Below are positions 54,677-63,995 of a stretch of 64,000 nt of DNA, piece by piece. A program made the translations under genes and the position numbers. The notes under the pieces are model-generated. The model made no database searches. It worked only from the letters and a program-made list of their open reading frames with translations, and had not been told where the DNA came from. This DNA is from Bacteroidota bacterium. Lineage in GTDB: Bacteria > Bacteroidota > Bacteroidia > Bacteroidales > Paludibacteraceae. Position 1 is the stretch's first letter; each line of letters opens with the position of its first letter. The DNA is taken from assembly GCA_021779195.1 (NCBI GenBank), contig JAJYBB010000015.1:20251-84250 (forward strand), in the 5' to 3' direction.

Positions 54677-55423
54677 ATGAAAAACGAAACGGACTTCACG
54701 AAAGTTAAACCATATAATGCGGATGAGGAGAAAACTGCTCAACTCGCCCGTATGTTCAACACAATTTCCGATAAATACGACAAATTTAACGACTTAATGA
54801 CTTGGGGAATGGCTCGCTGGTGGCGCAGAGTATCATTACTTTCTCTCAAAAAATACCGTCCTGCACGGATTCTGGATATTGCTACCGGAACAGCCGATAT
54901 GTGTATTAAATCGTACAGTTACCTCAACCCTGAACTGGTTACAGGTATTGATATTTCAGATAAAATGCTTTCGATGGGACGAGAGAAAGTATCAAAAGCT
55001 GGTTTAAGCAATAAAATCGATCTGCAAGTTCAGGATGTTTCATCCATGACATTTGGCGATGATTCTTTTGATGCAGTAACCATTGCCTTTGGCATTCGTA
55101 ATTTCGAAAAATTAGATCAGAGTCTACAGGAAATTCACCGCGTATTAATTACGGGTGGACATTTGCTTATTTTAGAAATGAATGAACCTGAAAAAGGTTT
55201 ACTATATCGTGGCTATCAACTTTACACGCAGGTATTTGTGCGAATGACTTCAAAATACCTATCAAGCGACAAAAAAGCTTACGATTACCTGCAAGCTTCC
55301 ATGCATGCTTTTCCAAACCGTCAGAAATTGATTGACATTTTAAAACTTAACGGATTTACCCTGAACCAATACCGTCGGTTTACTTTTGGAGTATGCAGTA
55401 TGTATCTTGTAGAAAAACAATAA
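54677..55423 (+). CDS. menG: Demethylmenaquinone methyltransferase
   Basis: S-adenosylmethionine-dependent methylation of demethylmenaquinone, the last step to menaquinone for anaerobic respiration. The 248-residue protein has MFNTISDKYDKFNDLMTWGM at the start, the SAM site ILDIATGTADMC, and the UbiE/MenG signature DAVTIAFGIRNFE. Length is typical. The next gene starts 18 bases later, so they are likely translated from one transcript. Confidence 0.92.
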   Translation: MKNETDFTKVKPYNADEEKTAQLARMFNTISDKYDKFNDLMTWGMARWWRRVSLLSLKKYRPARILDIATGTADMCIKSYSYLNPELVTGIDISDKMLSMGREKVSKAGLSNKIDLQVQDVSSMTFGDDSFDAVTIAFGIRNFEKLDQSLQEIHRVLITGGHLLILEMNEPEKGLLYRGYQLYTQVFVRMTSKYLSSDKKAYDYLQASMHAFPNRQKLIDILKLNGFTLNQYRRFTFGVCSMYLVEKQ

Positions 55424-55441
55424 AATCTTAAAGAAAATATT

Positions 55442-56578
55442 ATGGCAAAGAAAGTATTTGTCAGTGGCTGCTATGATATGCTTCACAGCGGACATGTTGC
55501 ATTTTTTGAAGAAGCTGCTACCTATGGCGACCTGTATGTAGGTGTTGGTTCCGACAAAACGATCTACGAATTAAAAGCGCGAAAAACGATCAATTCTGAA
55601 CAAGAACGTTTGTACATGGTTAAAGCATTGAAAACCGTAAAAGATGCCTGGATAAACCGTGGAACTGGGTTACTGGATTTTATTGACGAAATTGAAGCCC
55701 TAAAACCAGATATTTTCTTTGTTAATGCCGATGGGCATACGCATGCAAAGGAATTGCTGTGTAATGACCGTGGCATCAAATATATTGTAAGCCAGCGCAT
55801 TCCGCACGGAAACTTACCTACTCGATCTACCACCGCTTTACGTCGTGAATGTCGCATCCCTTATCGCATTGATTTAGCAGGTGGTTGGCTTGATCAACCT
55901 TTTGTAAGCAAATTTGCCAGTGGTTCGGTACTGACTATCTGTATTGAACCTGATTTTGAATTCAACGACCGCAGTGGTATGTCTACTAGTAGCCGCAAGA
56001 AAGCAATTGAACTTTGGCAATCCGATATACCTGAAGGAGATAAAGAAAAATTAGCCAAAACCTTGTTTTGTTTTGAAAATCCTCCCGGAACAAAATACGT
56101 CAGTGGTTCACAGGATTCACTCGGTATTACTTTACCCGGGCTTAATAATCTTTATTATGAGGGAAGTTATTGGCCATCGACTATTGAACGGGTATTAGAT
56201 ACTGAAATCCTTCAGTGGATTGAAAACCGAATCTGGCTAATACCACTTTATCCGCGAGTTGCTTCTTATGATGTTTTGTCACATACTTTTATTGACGAAA
56301 ATAGCGTGCGTAAGCTGAGCGAAGCCACTCGTTTGTGCTGGGAAGCTATACTCAAAAAAGATGCTACGGCTACCGGCAAAGCCATGACGCAAAGTTTTGA
56401 AGCCCAAATCAGCATGTTTCCCAATATGGTAAATCAAGATATCTGGGATCAGATTGAACAATATAAAAACGAAGTGTTAGGCTGGAAAGTAAGCGGTGCA
56501 GGCGGTGGCGGCTACCTGATTTTCTTTAGCGAAAAAGCACTGAGAAATGCCATACAAATCAGAATTAGAAGAGATTAA
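55442..56578 (+). CDS. Nucleotidyltransferase-GHMP kinase fusion
   Basis: A 378-residue two-domain protein. Residues 1-130 form a cytidylyltransferase-like domain with GCYDMLHSGH (HxGH-type nucleotide site, residues 15-18). Residues 137-378 resemble a GHMP kinase: RIPYRIDLAGGWLD (motif 1) and GWKVSGAGGGGYLIFF (motif 3) are visible. The usual P-loop GLGSS-type motif is missing; KYVSGSQDSLGI (about 218-229) is in the corresponding region. The two activities would phosphorylate a sugar and then activate it as an NDP-sugar, a logic similar to bifunctional fucose salvage enzymes, but the substrate is unknown. Confidence 0.8.
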   Translation: MAKKVFVSGCYDMLHSGHVAFFEEAATYGDLYVGVGSDKTIYELKARKTINSEQERLYMVKALKTVKDAWINRGTGLLDFIDEIEALKPDIFFVNADGHTHAKELLCNDRGIKYIVSQRIPHGNLPTRSTTALRRECRIPYRIDLAGGWLDQPFVSKFASGSVLTICIEPDFEFNDRSGMSTSSRKKAIELWQSDIPEGDKEKLAKTLFCFENPPGTKYVSGSQDSLGITLPGLNNLYYEGSYWPSTIERVLDTEILQWIENRIWLIPLYPRVASYDVLSHTFIDENSVRKLSEATRLCWEAILKKDATATGKAMTQSFEAQISMFPNMVNQDIWDQIEQYKNEVLGWKVSGAGGGGYLIFFSEKALRNAIQIRIRRD

Positions 56579-56656
56579 TACTAATCTTCAATTAGGACAA
56601 ATTTGGATAAGTTAAGCCAAAAGAATAGATTGTTGTGTTTCTTTTTAATAAAACTA

Positions 56657-57949
56657 TTAATTCACTTTGCCGCGCAATAAATTTATATCGCCTTTTAAAA
56701 CATACTCACCCAGCCGTAAATGTGTTTTTGGATCGGGAGTTGATTTGGGATCATAATCAGAACCTAAAGCTTTGATTACATAAAAATATGGTCCGGGAGC
56801 TGCTTTAGCACCATTGATCGTGCCGTTCCATCCTTTTTGCGGATCGTTCCAATGATATACCAACCTTCCCCACCGATTATAAACCCAGCAATCGAAACTG
56901 ATAATCGACCGGTAAGCAACGCGAAACTCATCGTTAAAACCATCACCATTGGGGGTAAATACATTTGGCGCATAAATTGCTGATTGAGAAACAGTTACAA
57001 TTATTGAATCGGATGCATTACAATTAGCATTGCTTGCTGTAAGTCGCACAGTATACTGCCCGGCTTGTGTAAAAGTATACCGGTGATCTTTATCTGTTCT
57101 ACTGATAATTAAACTATTGCCTTTCAATATTTCCCATTTATAAAATTCAGCTACCGGTTCATTGGCATTACTCATAAATTGAACATCAATCGGAGCTGAA
57201 TAATTGATAGGGGTCGATGCCGAAGGGCGCATGTCTTCATTTTTCTCAGTTCGTGCAGTAACTGAAGTGGTAATATGACATTGAACAGCCACTGCATTGT
57301 ACATTGAACCGGTAAATGTTACAGGTTGAAGTCCTAATTGGGAGGCATATTGATCGCCCGAAATGGTAAAAGTCGTGTTGCACAATGGAGCAGGTACCGT
57401 GATTTGTGTTGCTGGAAGTGAAACTATCATTGTTGTATCAACGTTTTGCCAGGTTGAAGTCCATGTCTGAGTTTGATATTTGATTTTAAATTCACGCGGG
57501 AGTGTATATCTATTCCCCGATGGAGCTTGATAGTTCAAAGTTGGAACCGTGGCATTTAAAATTAAATTCAGCTGGCCACATTGAATGGCGGGATTATTTT
57601 CGGCATCAAATGAGGTAAATACAGGTAAATAGTGTTGGTAATCCATCACCCAAATATTTGTTTGTTTACCGTCCACATTGAGTACATAACCGGTTCCATC
57701 ATCGGGTGAAATATAGGGTAAATTACTGATTGAATGGCTTAAATCATTATATTTATACCAATTGATACTACTGCCGGATCCATTATACGAAATCTCAGTG
57801 TTGGCAGTAATCCCGTTTAATAAAAATACTTGTACCGTATCAAGTGAAGAAATCTTAGGCATTAAAAGATAATTTCCCGTGGAGCTGAGTTGAGCGGAAA
57901 CCGACCAACCAAAAATGCTGAAAATGAAAGAAACGATGTATTTTCGCAT
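56657..57949 (-). CDS. Exported PKD protein with type IX (type B) sorting domain
   Basis: A 430-residue exported protein with a signal peptide (MRKYIVSFIFSIFGWSVSAQ). It has a PKD-like domain (about 265-330, FTQAGQYTVRLTASNANCN) and a C-terminal gliding-motility type sorting domain: APNVFTPNGDGFNDEFRV, then NRWGRLVYHWNDPQKGWNG. These domains direct secretion by type IX and attachment at the surface. The middle part is unknown. The frame begins at 57997, but the ATG preceding the signal peptide at 57949 is preferred. Confidence 0.85.
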   Translation of the reverse strand: MRKYIVSFIFSIFGWSVSAQLSSTGNYLLMPKISSLDTVQVFLLNGITANTEISYNGSGSSINWYKYNDLSHSISNLPYISPDDGTGYVLNVDGKQTNIWVMDYQHYLPVFTSFDAENNPAIQCGQLNLILNATVPTLNYQAPSGNRYTLPREFKIKYQTQTWTSTWQNVDTTMIVSLPATQITVPAPLCNTTFTISGDQYASQLGLQPVTFTGSMYNAVAVQCHITTSVTARTEKNEDMRPSASTPINYSAPIDVQFMSNANEPVAEFYKWEILKGNSLIISRTDKDHRYTFTQAGQYTVRLTASNANCNASDSIIVTVSQSAIYAPNVFTPNGDGFNDEFRVAYRSIISFDCWVYNRWGRLVYHWNDPQKGWNGTINGAKAAPGPYFYVIKALGSDYDPKSTPDPKTHLRLGEYVLKGDINLLRGKVN

Positions 57950-58033
57950 GGATTGATTGAAAATTTTACTTGCTGATATTATTGAATATTCTACCAAAAT
58001 ATGGACAGATAATGATTAAAATTGAATCATTTG

Positions 58034-58063
58034 CAAATGTACATCTTTCTTATCAATAACAAA
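58034..58063 (-). promoter_or_regulatory. Promoter of the PKD sorting-domain gene
   Basis: Minus-strand TTTG (58060-58063), an 18-base spacer and TACATTTG (58034-58041). The spacer is one base short of the optimum. The start codon lies 85 bases downstream. Confidence 0.45.
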
Positions 58064-58112
58064 AAAATAGCAGAATTATTGCTGACTTTTAGTTGTTAAG
58101 GTATATTTTTTG

Positions 58113-58120
58113 TATTTTTG
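58113..58120 (+). promoter_or_regulatory. Putative -7 element of the LysM/receptor gene
   Basis: TATTTTTG, 37 bases before the start codon. A TTG about 17 bases upstream may be the -33 part. It is divergent from the PKD gene promoter. Confidence 0.4.
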
Positions 58121-58157
58121 CAGATGATATTTAAAAACTTCCACACCAGAAATACCC

Positions 58158-59963
58158 ATGAGAAAGCAATTAATAAGTCTGTTGTTGTTCGGATTATTTA
58201 TAATTTCTTTTACCGTTTTTGCTCAAAATGAGCATTATCCGAAAAAAAAGGTAAAAGGAGTTGAGTATTATGTTTATTCTGTACAGCCACACGAAGGGTT
58301 ATATGCCATCAGCCGAAAATTTGGTGTTTCGCAAGCCGATATTAACGATGCAAATCCTCAGATAGAGGATGGACTGAAAATTGGTCAGGTATTGTTAATT
58401 CCTGTTACAGGAGAGAAAGTTGAATTATTAAATAAAACGGTTGAACAACCAAATAACCAGGAATTTATAACCCATAAGGTAGAAAAAAAACAAACTATTT
58501 TTGCCATTTGCAGAAAATATAAAGTAAGTCAAGAAGATGTCAGGAAATACAATCCGGCTATTGTAAACGGACTTCAGGAAGGCATGATTCTTCGCATTCC
58601 TGTAGGAAAGATTCAAAAACCAACCGAAAAAACCGATTCGGGCGAAATGAAAACCAGAGTCAAAAATTCACGGATCGAAAATGAAAGTTTTATCATTCAT
58701 GTCGTCAGAAAAGGTGAAACATTATACTCTATAAGCAATAAATATAAAGTTTTGCAAAGCGAAATAATCAAGCTTAATCCAGGTGCCGCAAAACATATTG
58801 GCGCTGACGATCAATTAAAAATTCCCGTCAAATCAAAATTGCTGATCGATAAATTCAACAGATTAGATAGTAACGTAAATGCAGATGCATTAAAGAAAAT
58901 TGCTCAAATTCAAACATTTCCGACAAAAAAACATAGAATTCAGATTGCAATACTGCTCCCATTTATGCTAAATCAATCAACCATTGAACCCGGCACAAAC
59001 CGTTTCTTGGATTTCTACGGAGGAGCTTTACTGGCTTTAAACGAGGCTAAAGCAAAAGGAATTTCTGCTGATATTTTCGTTTTCGATACTGAAAAATCGG
59101 ATGATAAAATGATGGAAATTCTGAATAATCCCGATTTAAAAAAAATGGATTTAATTATCGGACCGGCATTTAGTAATCAGGTGGCATTAATCGGTGATTT
59201 TGCAAAAAAAAATAAAATTCATACGTTAATTCCTTTCAGTTCAAAAGTTCCCGATATCGATTTTAATCCTTATTTGTATCAGTTTAATCCGGGATATGAC
59301 GCTGCTGCAAGATTCTCCACTGAATTATTGCTTGGTAAATATAAAAAATATCATCCGGTTTTTGTGGAACTTCCCGATGTTGACTTATTTGACGATGGAA
59401 AAGCATGGTCAGATAATTTGCAAAACCAGTTATCTGAAAAAAATATTAAATTTTCAATCATCAACGTTACTTCTCCCGAATCGAATGATTTCAGCTCGGT
59501 GTTGGAATCTGATAAAAAGAATCTGATTATTTTCAATACCGATAAATACGGATATGCTGCTCCATATATTCAAAAGTTAAAATCGATTGAAAATCAGTAC
59601 CCTGCTGTGCTATTCGAACAATACAGCTGGTTAAACCAATCTGGCAAACTGGCAGATAATATCTATATTTCTCCTTTTTCTCCCATGCTCAATCCTGATG
59701 AATTAAGCAGTTTCAATCAAAAATTTATTTCAGCTTTTCATCGGTCGGCTTCTACTGACTTACCGCGTTACGATTTACTCGGATATGATTTGACCAACCA
59801 TTTCATTACTTTAATTCACCGTTATGGAATTGAATTCACTGAAAAAATGGGAACAAATAATTATTCAAAATGGATTCAATCGCATCCGTTGTTCGAACGA
59901 ATCAGTGCAGGTGCAGGATTTGTAAACCAAAAACTTTATGTCGGCGACGACAAAACGGAATGA
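58158..59963 (+). CDS. LysM protein with receptor-like C-terminal domain
   Basis: A 601-residue exported protein with a signal peptide (ending near VFAQ, residue 22). Three LysM repeats follow (about 38-85, 102-150 and 175-220; PHEGLYAISRKFGVSQADIND, EKKQTIFAICRKYKVSQEDVRKYN, RKGETLYSISNKYKVLQSEIIKLN). The last part (about 255-600) resembles a type 1 periplasmic-binding fold (HRIQIAILLPFML, FLDFYGGALLALNEAKAKGISADIFVFDTEKS). It probably anchors to peptidoglycan and binds a ligand or acts structurally; no transporter is nearby. The stop lies one base before the ATG of the barrel gene. Confidence 0.82.
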   Translation: MRKQLISLLLFGLFIISFTVFAQNEHYPKKKVKGVEYYVYSVQPHEGLYAISRKFGVSQADINDANPQIEDGLKIGQVLLIPVTGEKVELLNKTVEQPNNQEFITHKVEKKQTIFAICRKYKVSQEDVRKYNPAIVNGLQEGMILRIPVGKIQKPTEKTDSGEMKTRVKNSRIENESFIIHVVRKGETLYSISNKYKVLQSEIIKLNPGAAKHIGADDQLKIPVKSKLLIDKFNRLDSNVNADALKKIAQIQTFPTKKHRIQIAILLPFMLNQSTIEPGTNRFLDFYGGALLALNEAKAKGISADIFVFDTEKSDDKMMEILNNPDLKKMDLIIGPAFSNQVALIGDFAKKNKIHTLIPFSSKVPDIDFNPYLYQFNPGYDAAARFSTELLLGKYKKYHPVFVELPDVDLFDDGKAWSDNLQNQLSEKNIKFSIINVTSPESNDFSSVLESDKKNLIIFNTDKYGYAAPYIQKLKSIENQYPAVLFEQYSWLNQSGKLADNIYISPFSPMLNPDELSSFNQKFISAFHRSASTDLPRYDLLGYDLTNHFITLIHRYGIEFTEKMGTNNYSKWIQSHPLFERISAGAGFVNQKLYVGDDKTE

Positions 59964-59964
59964 T

Positions 59965-60594
59965 ATGTTAACACGAAAATTACTGATTGCTTTACTTTTG
60001 TTTTTTAGTTTGTGTGCATCAGCTCAACCAAAATTCTTTGAACCTGAACTCTATATTGGTCCAAACTTTGGAATTACCGGTTCCATGGTTATGTTCAATC
60101 CAACTGTTTCACAATCGTATCTACTTGGTTATAATGGCGGTATCGTGGTGCGTTATAATGCCGAAAAAAATATTGGCACACAAATCGAATTGAATTATTC
60201 ACAAAGGGGATGGAAAGAAAATAATGGTCTTTATGCACGTCAACTTAATTACATAGAAATTCCCTTTATGACCCATTTTTTTTTCGGTAGAAACACTAAA
60301 TTTTTCTTCAATATTGGACCAAAAATCAGCTATCTCATTTCGGAACACACGATTATTAATAATGCACAAACACTTGATTTGCAACATTTAACATCTGTCC
60401 AAAACCGCATTGATTACGGACTCTGCAGCGGGTTTGGATTGCTTTTTAATATTAAAAAAGAATCGATTCAACTCGATGCAAGAGCAAATTACAGTTTAAG
60501 CGATATTTTTCCATCAATTTCCGGCACCGATTTTAAAAATTCCAATAATGTAAATGTTTCAGTTAACTTAGCTTGGTTGATTCGGATAAGATAA
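59965..60594 (+). CDS. Outer-membrane beta-barrel protein (porin family/PorT-like)
   Basis: A 209-residue protein with a signal peptide (MLTRKLLIALLLFFSLCASAQ). Alternating hydrophobic strands typical of small outer-membrane barrels follow, with ELYIGPNFGITGSMVMF, YSQRGWKE, a GPKISYLISE strand and C-terminal SVNLAWLIRIR. The fold resembles PorT-like proteins, some of which belong to type IX secretion, but identity is not certain. A start at 59938 would overlap the previous gene by 26 bases; the ATG at 59965 before the signal peptide is preferred. It is likely co-transcribed with the LysM gene. Confidence 0.8.
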   Translation: MLTRKLLIALLLFFSLCASAQPKFFEPELYIGPNFGITGSMVMFNPTVSQSYLLGYNGGIVVRYNAEKNIGTQIELNYSQRGWKENNGLYARQLNYIEIPFMTHFFFGRNTKFFFNIGPKISYLISEHTIINNAQTLDLQHLTSVQNRIDYGLCSGFGLLFNIKKESIQLDARANYSLSDIFPSISGTDFKNSNNVNVSVNLAWLIRIR

Positions 60595-60962
60595 TTTTAC
60601 CCGATCTATAATGAGCTTTCCACTTAAATTTTGCTTAAAAAATATTTTATTTCCTATAATCAATATTTTGTTGGTCGACCAATCAAAAAAAATCTGTATT
60701 TTTGTAGATGAAATTTTGTGGAAATAACGAATTCAATGTTGTTTTTTTCATCGTCTATTAAAATTAAAAATTATTCTACAAATCCACAGATTTACTTTTC
60801 CATAATTCATCATTTTCGGATTTTCGTATAAAGTTTTTATTTTGTTTTGACGGCAAATTCATATTTATTTTAAACTTATTACACCCTGATATTTAATTGG
60901 TTAAAAATTATATTCACACTTATAAATTATCATATTGATCTCATCTAAAAACAAATTTAAGT
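60595..60962. other. Gap between the barrel gene and kduI
   Basis: It holds a probable promoter with a palindrome at 60671-60704. Otherwise it is AT-rich with no gene. TTTGTAGA (60701-60708) and TCTACAAA (60775-60782) could pair in the leader transcript. Confidence 0.4.
60671..60704 (+). promoter_or_regulatory. Promoter of the kdu block with palindromic candidate operator
   Basis: TTGGTCGACCAA (60671-60682) is a perfect 12-base palindrome. TATTTTTG (60697-60704) fits the -7 element. A TTTG lies just before the palindrome (60667-60670), somewhat far from the -7 at 26 bases. The arrangement puts the palindrome across the -33 region, as expected for a repressor. kduI starts 258 bases downstream. 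Confidence 0.4.
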
Positions 60963-61805
60963 ATGAAAACAAATTATGAAATCCGGTATGCATCTCATCC
61001 TGAAGATGCAAAAAATTATGATACGGCACGTTTACGAAAAGAACATTTGATTGAAAATATCTTTACTATTGATGAAGTAAACATGGTATACACTTTATAT
61101 GATCGTCTAATTGTTGGAGGATCAATGCCCGTAAATCAGATACTTACACTTGATGCTATCGATCCTTTAAAATCAGACTTTTTCCTCTCGCGTCGTGAAT
61201 TTGGCACATTCAACGTTGGAGGTGCAGGTAAAATTTCCGTTGACGGAGTGGTTTATGAATTAGGATACAAAGAAGCACTTTATCTTGGTGCAGGTAACCG
61301 TAAAGTAACATTTCAGAGCGTCGATTCAAAAAATCCGGCAAAATTCTATTTCAATTCGGCACCGGCACATCAAACTTTCCCCGATCGAAAAATCACAAAA
61401 GCTGATGCTATTGTAGCCGAAATGGGATCTTTAGAAGGATCAAATCATAGAAATATCAATAAAATGTTAGTCTGCCAGGTATTAGAAACTTGTCAGCTTC
61501 AAATGGGAATGACTGAATTAGCTCCGGGCAGTGTATGGAATACCATGCCTGCTCATACACACAGCCGTCGCATGGAAGCATATTTCTACTTCGATGTTCC
61601 CGAAGGAAATGCCGTTTGTCATTTTATGGGTGAACCCACTGAAACCCGCCATATCTGGATGAAGGGCGATCAGGCAGTAATTTCTCCCGAATGGTCAATT
61701 CATTCTGCCGCAGCCACCAGCAATTATACATTTATCTGGGGAATGGCTGGTGAAAACTTAGATTATAGCGATCAGGATTTCTATAAGCACACCGAATTGC
61801 GATAA
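60963..61805 (+). CDS. kduI: 5-keto-4-deoxyuronate isomerase (4-deoxy-L-threo-5-hexosulose-uronate ketol-isomerase)
   Basis: Isomerises 4-deoxy-L-threo-5-hexosulose uronate, a product of unsaturated uronates, to 3-deoxy-D-glycero-2,5-hexodiulosonate. The 280-residue size is standard. The cupin metal site is visible as PAHTHSRRMEAYFYFDVPE (two His, one Glu), with a later His in SPEWSIHSAAAT. The N-terminal EIRYASHPEDAKNYDTARLRKEHL is characteristic. It heads a kduI-kduD-DUF4861 run, typical for pectin or other uronic acid polysaccharide use. Confidence 0.95.
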   Translation: MKTNYEIRYASHPEDAKNYDTARLRKEHLIENIFTIDEVNMVYTLYDRLIVGGSMPVNQILTLDAIDPLKSDFFLSRREFGTFNVGGAGKISVDGVVYELGYKEALYLGAGNRKVTFQSVDSKNPAKFYFNSAPAHQTFPDRKITKADAIVAEMGSLEGSNHRNINKMLVCQVLETCQLQMGMTELAPGSVWNTMPAHTHSRRMEAYFYFDVPEGNAVCHFMGEPTETRHIWMKGDQAVISPEWSIHSAAATSNYTFIWGMAGENLDYSDQDFYKHTELR

Positions 61806-61912
61806 TTTTGATAAAGCATAATAATGGCATTTTACTTAATAAAAATTATAAATTAATCTTTCTAAACTCCCTTGTTGGGAATTTAAGAAATTCAATTAAA
61901 ACACGAATAAAT

Positions 61913-62692
61913 ATGAACCAATTTGATTTAACAGGAAAAATTGCGCTTGTTACCGGTGCTTCTTATGGCATCGGATATGCCATTGCTTCAGGATATGCAA
62001 ATGCAGGTGCCACCATTATTTTTAATGACATCAATCAGGATTTAGTTAACAAAGGATTGGCAGCTTATGCAGCCGATGGCATTAAAGCCTACGGATATGT
62101 GGCCGACGTAACTAACGAAGACCAGATTAACGCAATGGTAGCTCAAATCGAAAATGAAGTGGGTGTAATTGACATTGTTGTGAACAATGCCGGCATTATT
62201 AAACGCATTCCAATGGTCGAAATGACCGCAGCTGAATTTCGTCAGGTCATTGACATTGACCTAAACGGACCATTTATCGTTTCAAAAGCAGTTATTCCGG
62301 GTATGATTAAAAAAGGTGCCGGAAAGATTATTAATATTTGTTCCATGATGAGTGAGTTGGGTCGCGAAACAGTTTCGGCTTATGCTGCTGCAAAAGGTGG
62401 ATTAAAAATGCTGACAAAAAACATTGCTTCTGAGTATGGTGAATATAATATCCAGTGTAATGGACTTGGACCTGGTTATATTGAAACCCCACAAACAGCT
62501 CCCATTCGCGTCGCAGGTCATCCTTTCAACGATTTTATTATTGCTAAAACTCCCGCTGCACGTTGGGGAAAAACAGAAGATCTCGTAGGGCCTGCTATTT
62601 TTCTTGCTTCACCTGCATCGGACTTTGTGAATGGGCATGTACTTTACGTTGATGGTGGAATTTTAGCTTATATCGGGAAACAGCCCAAATAA
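61913..62692 (+). CDS. kduD: 2-deoxy-D-gluconate 3-dehydrogenase/ketodeoxyuronate reductase (short-chain)
   Basis: Short-chain dehydrogenase of 259 residues that reduces the kduI product to KDG with NAD(P)H. It has the cofactor site TGASYGIGYAIA, NNAGIIKR, catalytic Ser in NICSMMSELG and SAYAAAKGG. Members of this group include gluconate 5-dehydrogenases, so KduD is assigned from its place after kduI. A longer frame starts at 61808, but the ATG giving MNQFDLTGK fits the family. Confidence 0.9.
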   Translation: MNQFDLTGKIALVTGASYGIGYAIASGYANAGATIIFNDINQDLVNKGLAAYAADGIKAYGYVADVTNEDQINAMVAQIENEVGVIDIVVNNAGIIKRIPMVEMTAAEFRQVIDIDLNGPFIVSKAVIPGMIKKGAGKIINICSMMSELGRETVSAYAAAKGGLKMLTKNIASEYGEYNIQCNGLGPGYIETPQTAPIRVAGHPFNDFIIAKTPAARWGKTEDLVGPAIFLASPASDFVNGHVLYVDGGILAYIGKQPK

Positions 62693-62722
62693 TTTATAAT
62701 TAATAACTAATAATTTACCATT

Positions 62723-63853
62723 ATGAGAAGAATTATTTTTTCTATTTTAGCCTCTCTCCTATTTGTGGTTACCGGATTTGCTAAAGTATCCATTACTGTA
62801 ACCAATCCGATTGCGTTGGATAGAAAATCAGAAATGGTGGAAATTAAAGCAACCGATTTAAAAGTTGACTTAAAGAAAAACAACTTTGTTCTGAAAAATG
62901 CAAATGGACAGGAAGTCCCCTATCAACTCATTCTCGGAAAACATAAAATTGTCCAATTAATAATTTTTCAAGCTGATGTAAAAGGAGGTAAATCAACTGT
63001 TTACACACTTGTTAAAGGAAGACCATCAGTGGTAAAAGCTAAAACTTTTGGACGTTTTGTTCCCGAACGTAAAGATGATTTTGCCTGGGAAAATGACATG
63101 GCCGCATATCGTATGTACGGTCCTGCTTTGGCAAACGAAAATCCTAGTAACGGAGTCGATTTTTGGTCGAAAGCAACTTCAGATTTAGTGATCAATCAAC
63201 GTTACCGTGATGATATTTATAACAATATCTCTTATCACATTGATCACGGATTTGGGTTAGATTTTTATAAAGTGGCTCATACTATGGGTTGTGGAGGAAT
63301 TGCACCTTATGCTTTCGATTCATTGTGGATTGGAAATCATTTCAATACGTACAAAGTATATGAAAATGGTCCGTTACGCACCCGTTTTTCACTCGTTTAC
63401 GACACGGTAATGATAGGAAAACAAATTTATAAAGAAGTGATTACAATCACCATTGATGCCGGCTCATTGCTTAATAAAGCCAATGTAAAATTTATTGGTA
63501 AAAACCAAAAAATACAGTTAGCCGAAGGTATTTTTCTTCATGGTGGCAAAGGAAACCTTAAATATAATGTAGCAAATGGTACTATGGCTTATGCCGAAGA
63601 TGCCGTTTCGGATGCAGGCGTTCCCGAAGGAAGAAATTATGTTGGCGTTTTTGTACCTTCAAAAGTAACTAAAAGGATGGAAAAGGATGACCACGCTTTA
63701 TTAATAACTCCCTACGAAACGGGAAAACAATTCAGTTATTATTTTGGTGGAGGCTGGAGCCGTTGGCATTTTCCGACTGACAACGATTGGTTTAATGCTC
63801 TCAGCAATTTTGCTAAGTTTAAACATCATCCGTTGAAAATATCGATTCAGTAA
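62723..63853 (+). CDS. DUF4861 protein, exported
   Basis: A 376-residue protein with a signal peptide (MRRIIFSILASLLFVVTGFA). Its length and motifs such as VPERKDDFAWENDMAAYRMYGPAL and INQRYRDDIYNNISYHIDHGFGLDFYKVAHTMGCGG match DUF4861. Such proteins lie in polysaccharide loci that degrade uronic acid glycans and are suspected to be lyases or hydrolases. The activity here is not known. It directly follows kduD with a 30-base gap. Confidence 0.85.
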   Translation: MRRIIFSILASLLFVVTGFAKVSITVTNPIALDRKSEMVEIKATDLKVDLKKNNFVLKNANGQEVPYQLILGKHKIVQLIIFQADVKGGKSTVYTLVKGRPSVVKAKTFGRFVPERKDDFAWENDMAAYRMYGPALANENPSNGVDFWSKATSDLVINQRYRDDIYNNISYHIDHGFGLDFYKVAHTMGCGGIAPYAFDSLWIGNHFNTYKVYENGPLRTRFSLVYDTVMIGKQIYKEVITITIDAGSLLNKANVKFIGKNQKIQLAEGIFLHGGKGNLKYNVANGTMAYAEDAVSDAGVPEGRNYVGVFVPSKVTKRMEKDDHALLITPYETGKQFSYYFGGGWSRWHFPTDNDWFNALSNFAKFKHHPLKISIQ

Positions 63854-63880
63854 AAAAGACTGGATACTTTAGTTAGGGTC

Positions 63881-63995
63881 TGCTGAAAAACTCAGACGAT
63901 GTTTAAATATAAAATTAGACGAGAATCGTCTGTTTGATTACTCAAGGATATTTGTTTTGAAAATATAGAATGATCTTGAAAAAGTATTTTCAGCA
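63881..63995. mobile_element. Possible end of an insertion sequence or small MITE
   Basis: GGGTCTGCTGAAAA begins at 63876, and TGCTGAAAA (63881-63889) is repeated in inverted form as TTTTCAGCA (63987-63995). The first block is similar to terminal repeats of some insertion sequences. No transposase is visible inside the window, which ends here. Confidence 0.3.

Noticed and set aside
60701..60782. Leader hairpin as a riboswitch
   Set aside because: Only an 8-base pairing with a 66-base loop is seen, which is expected by chance in AT-rich DNA.
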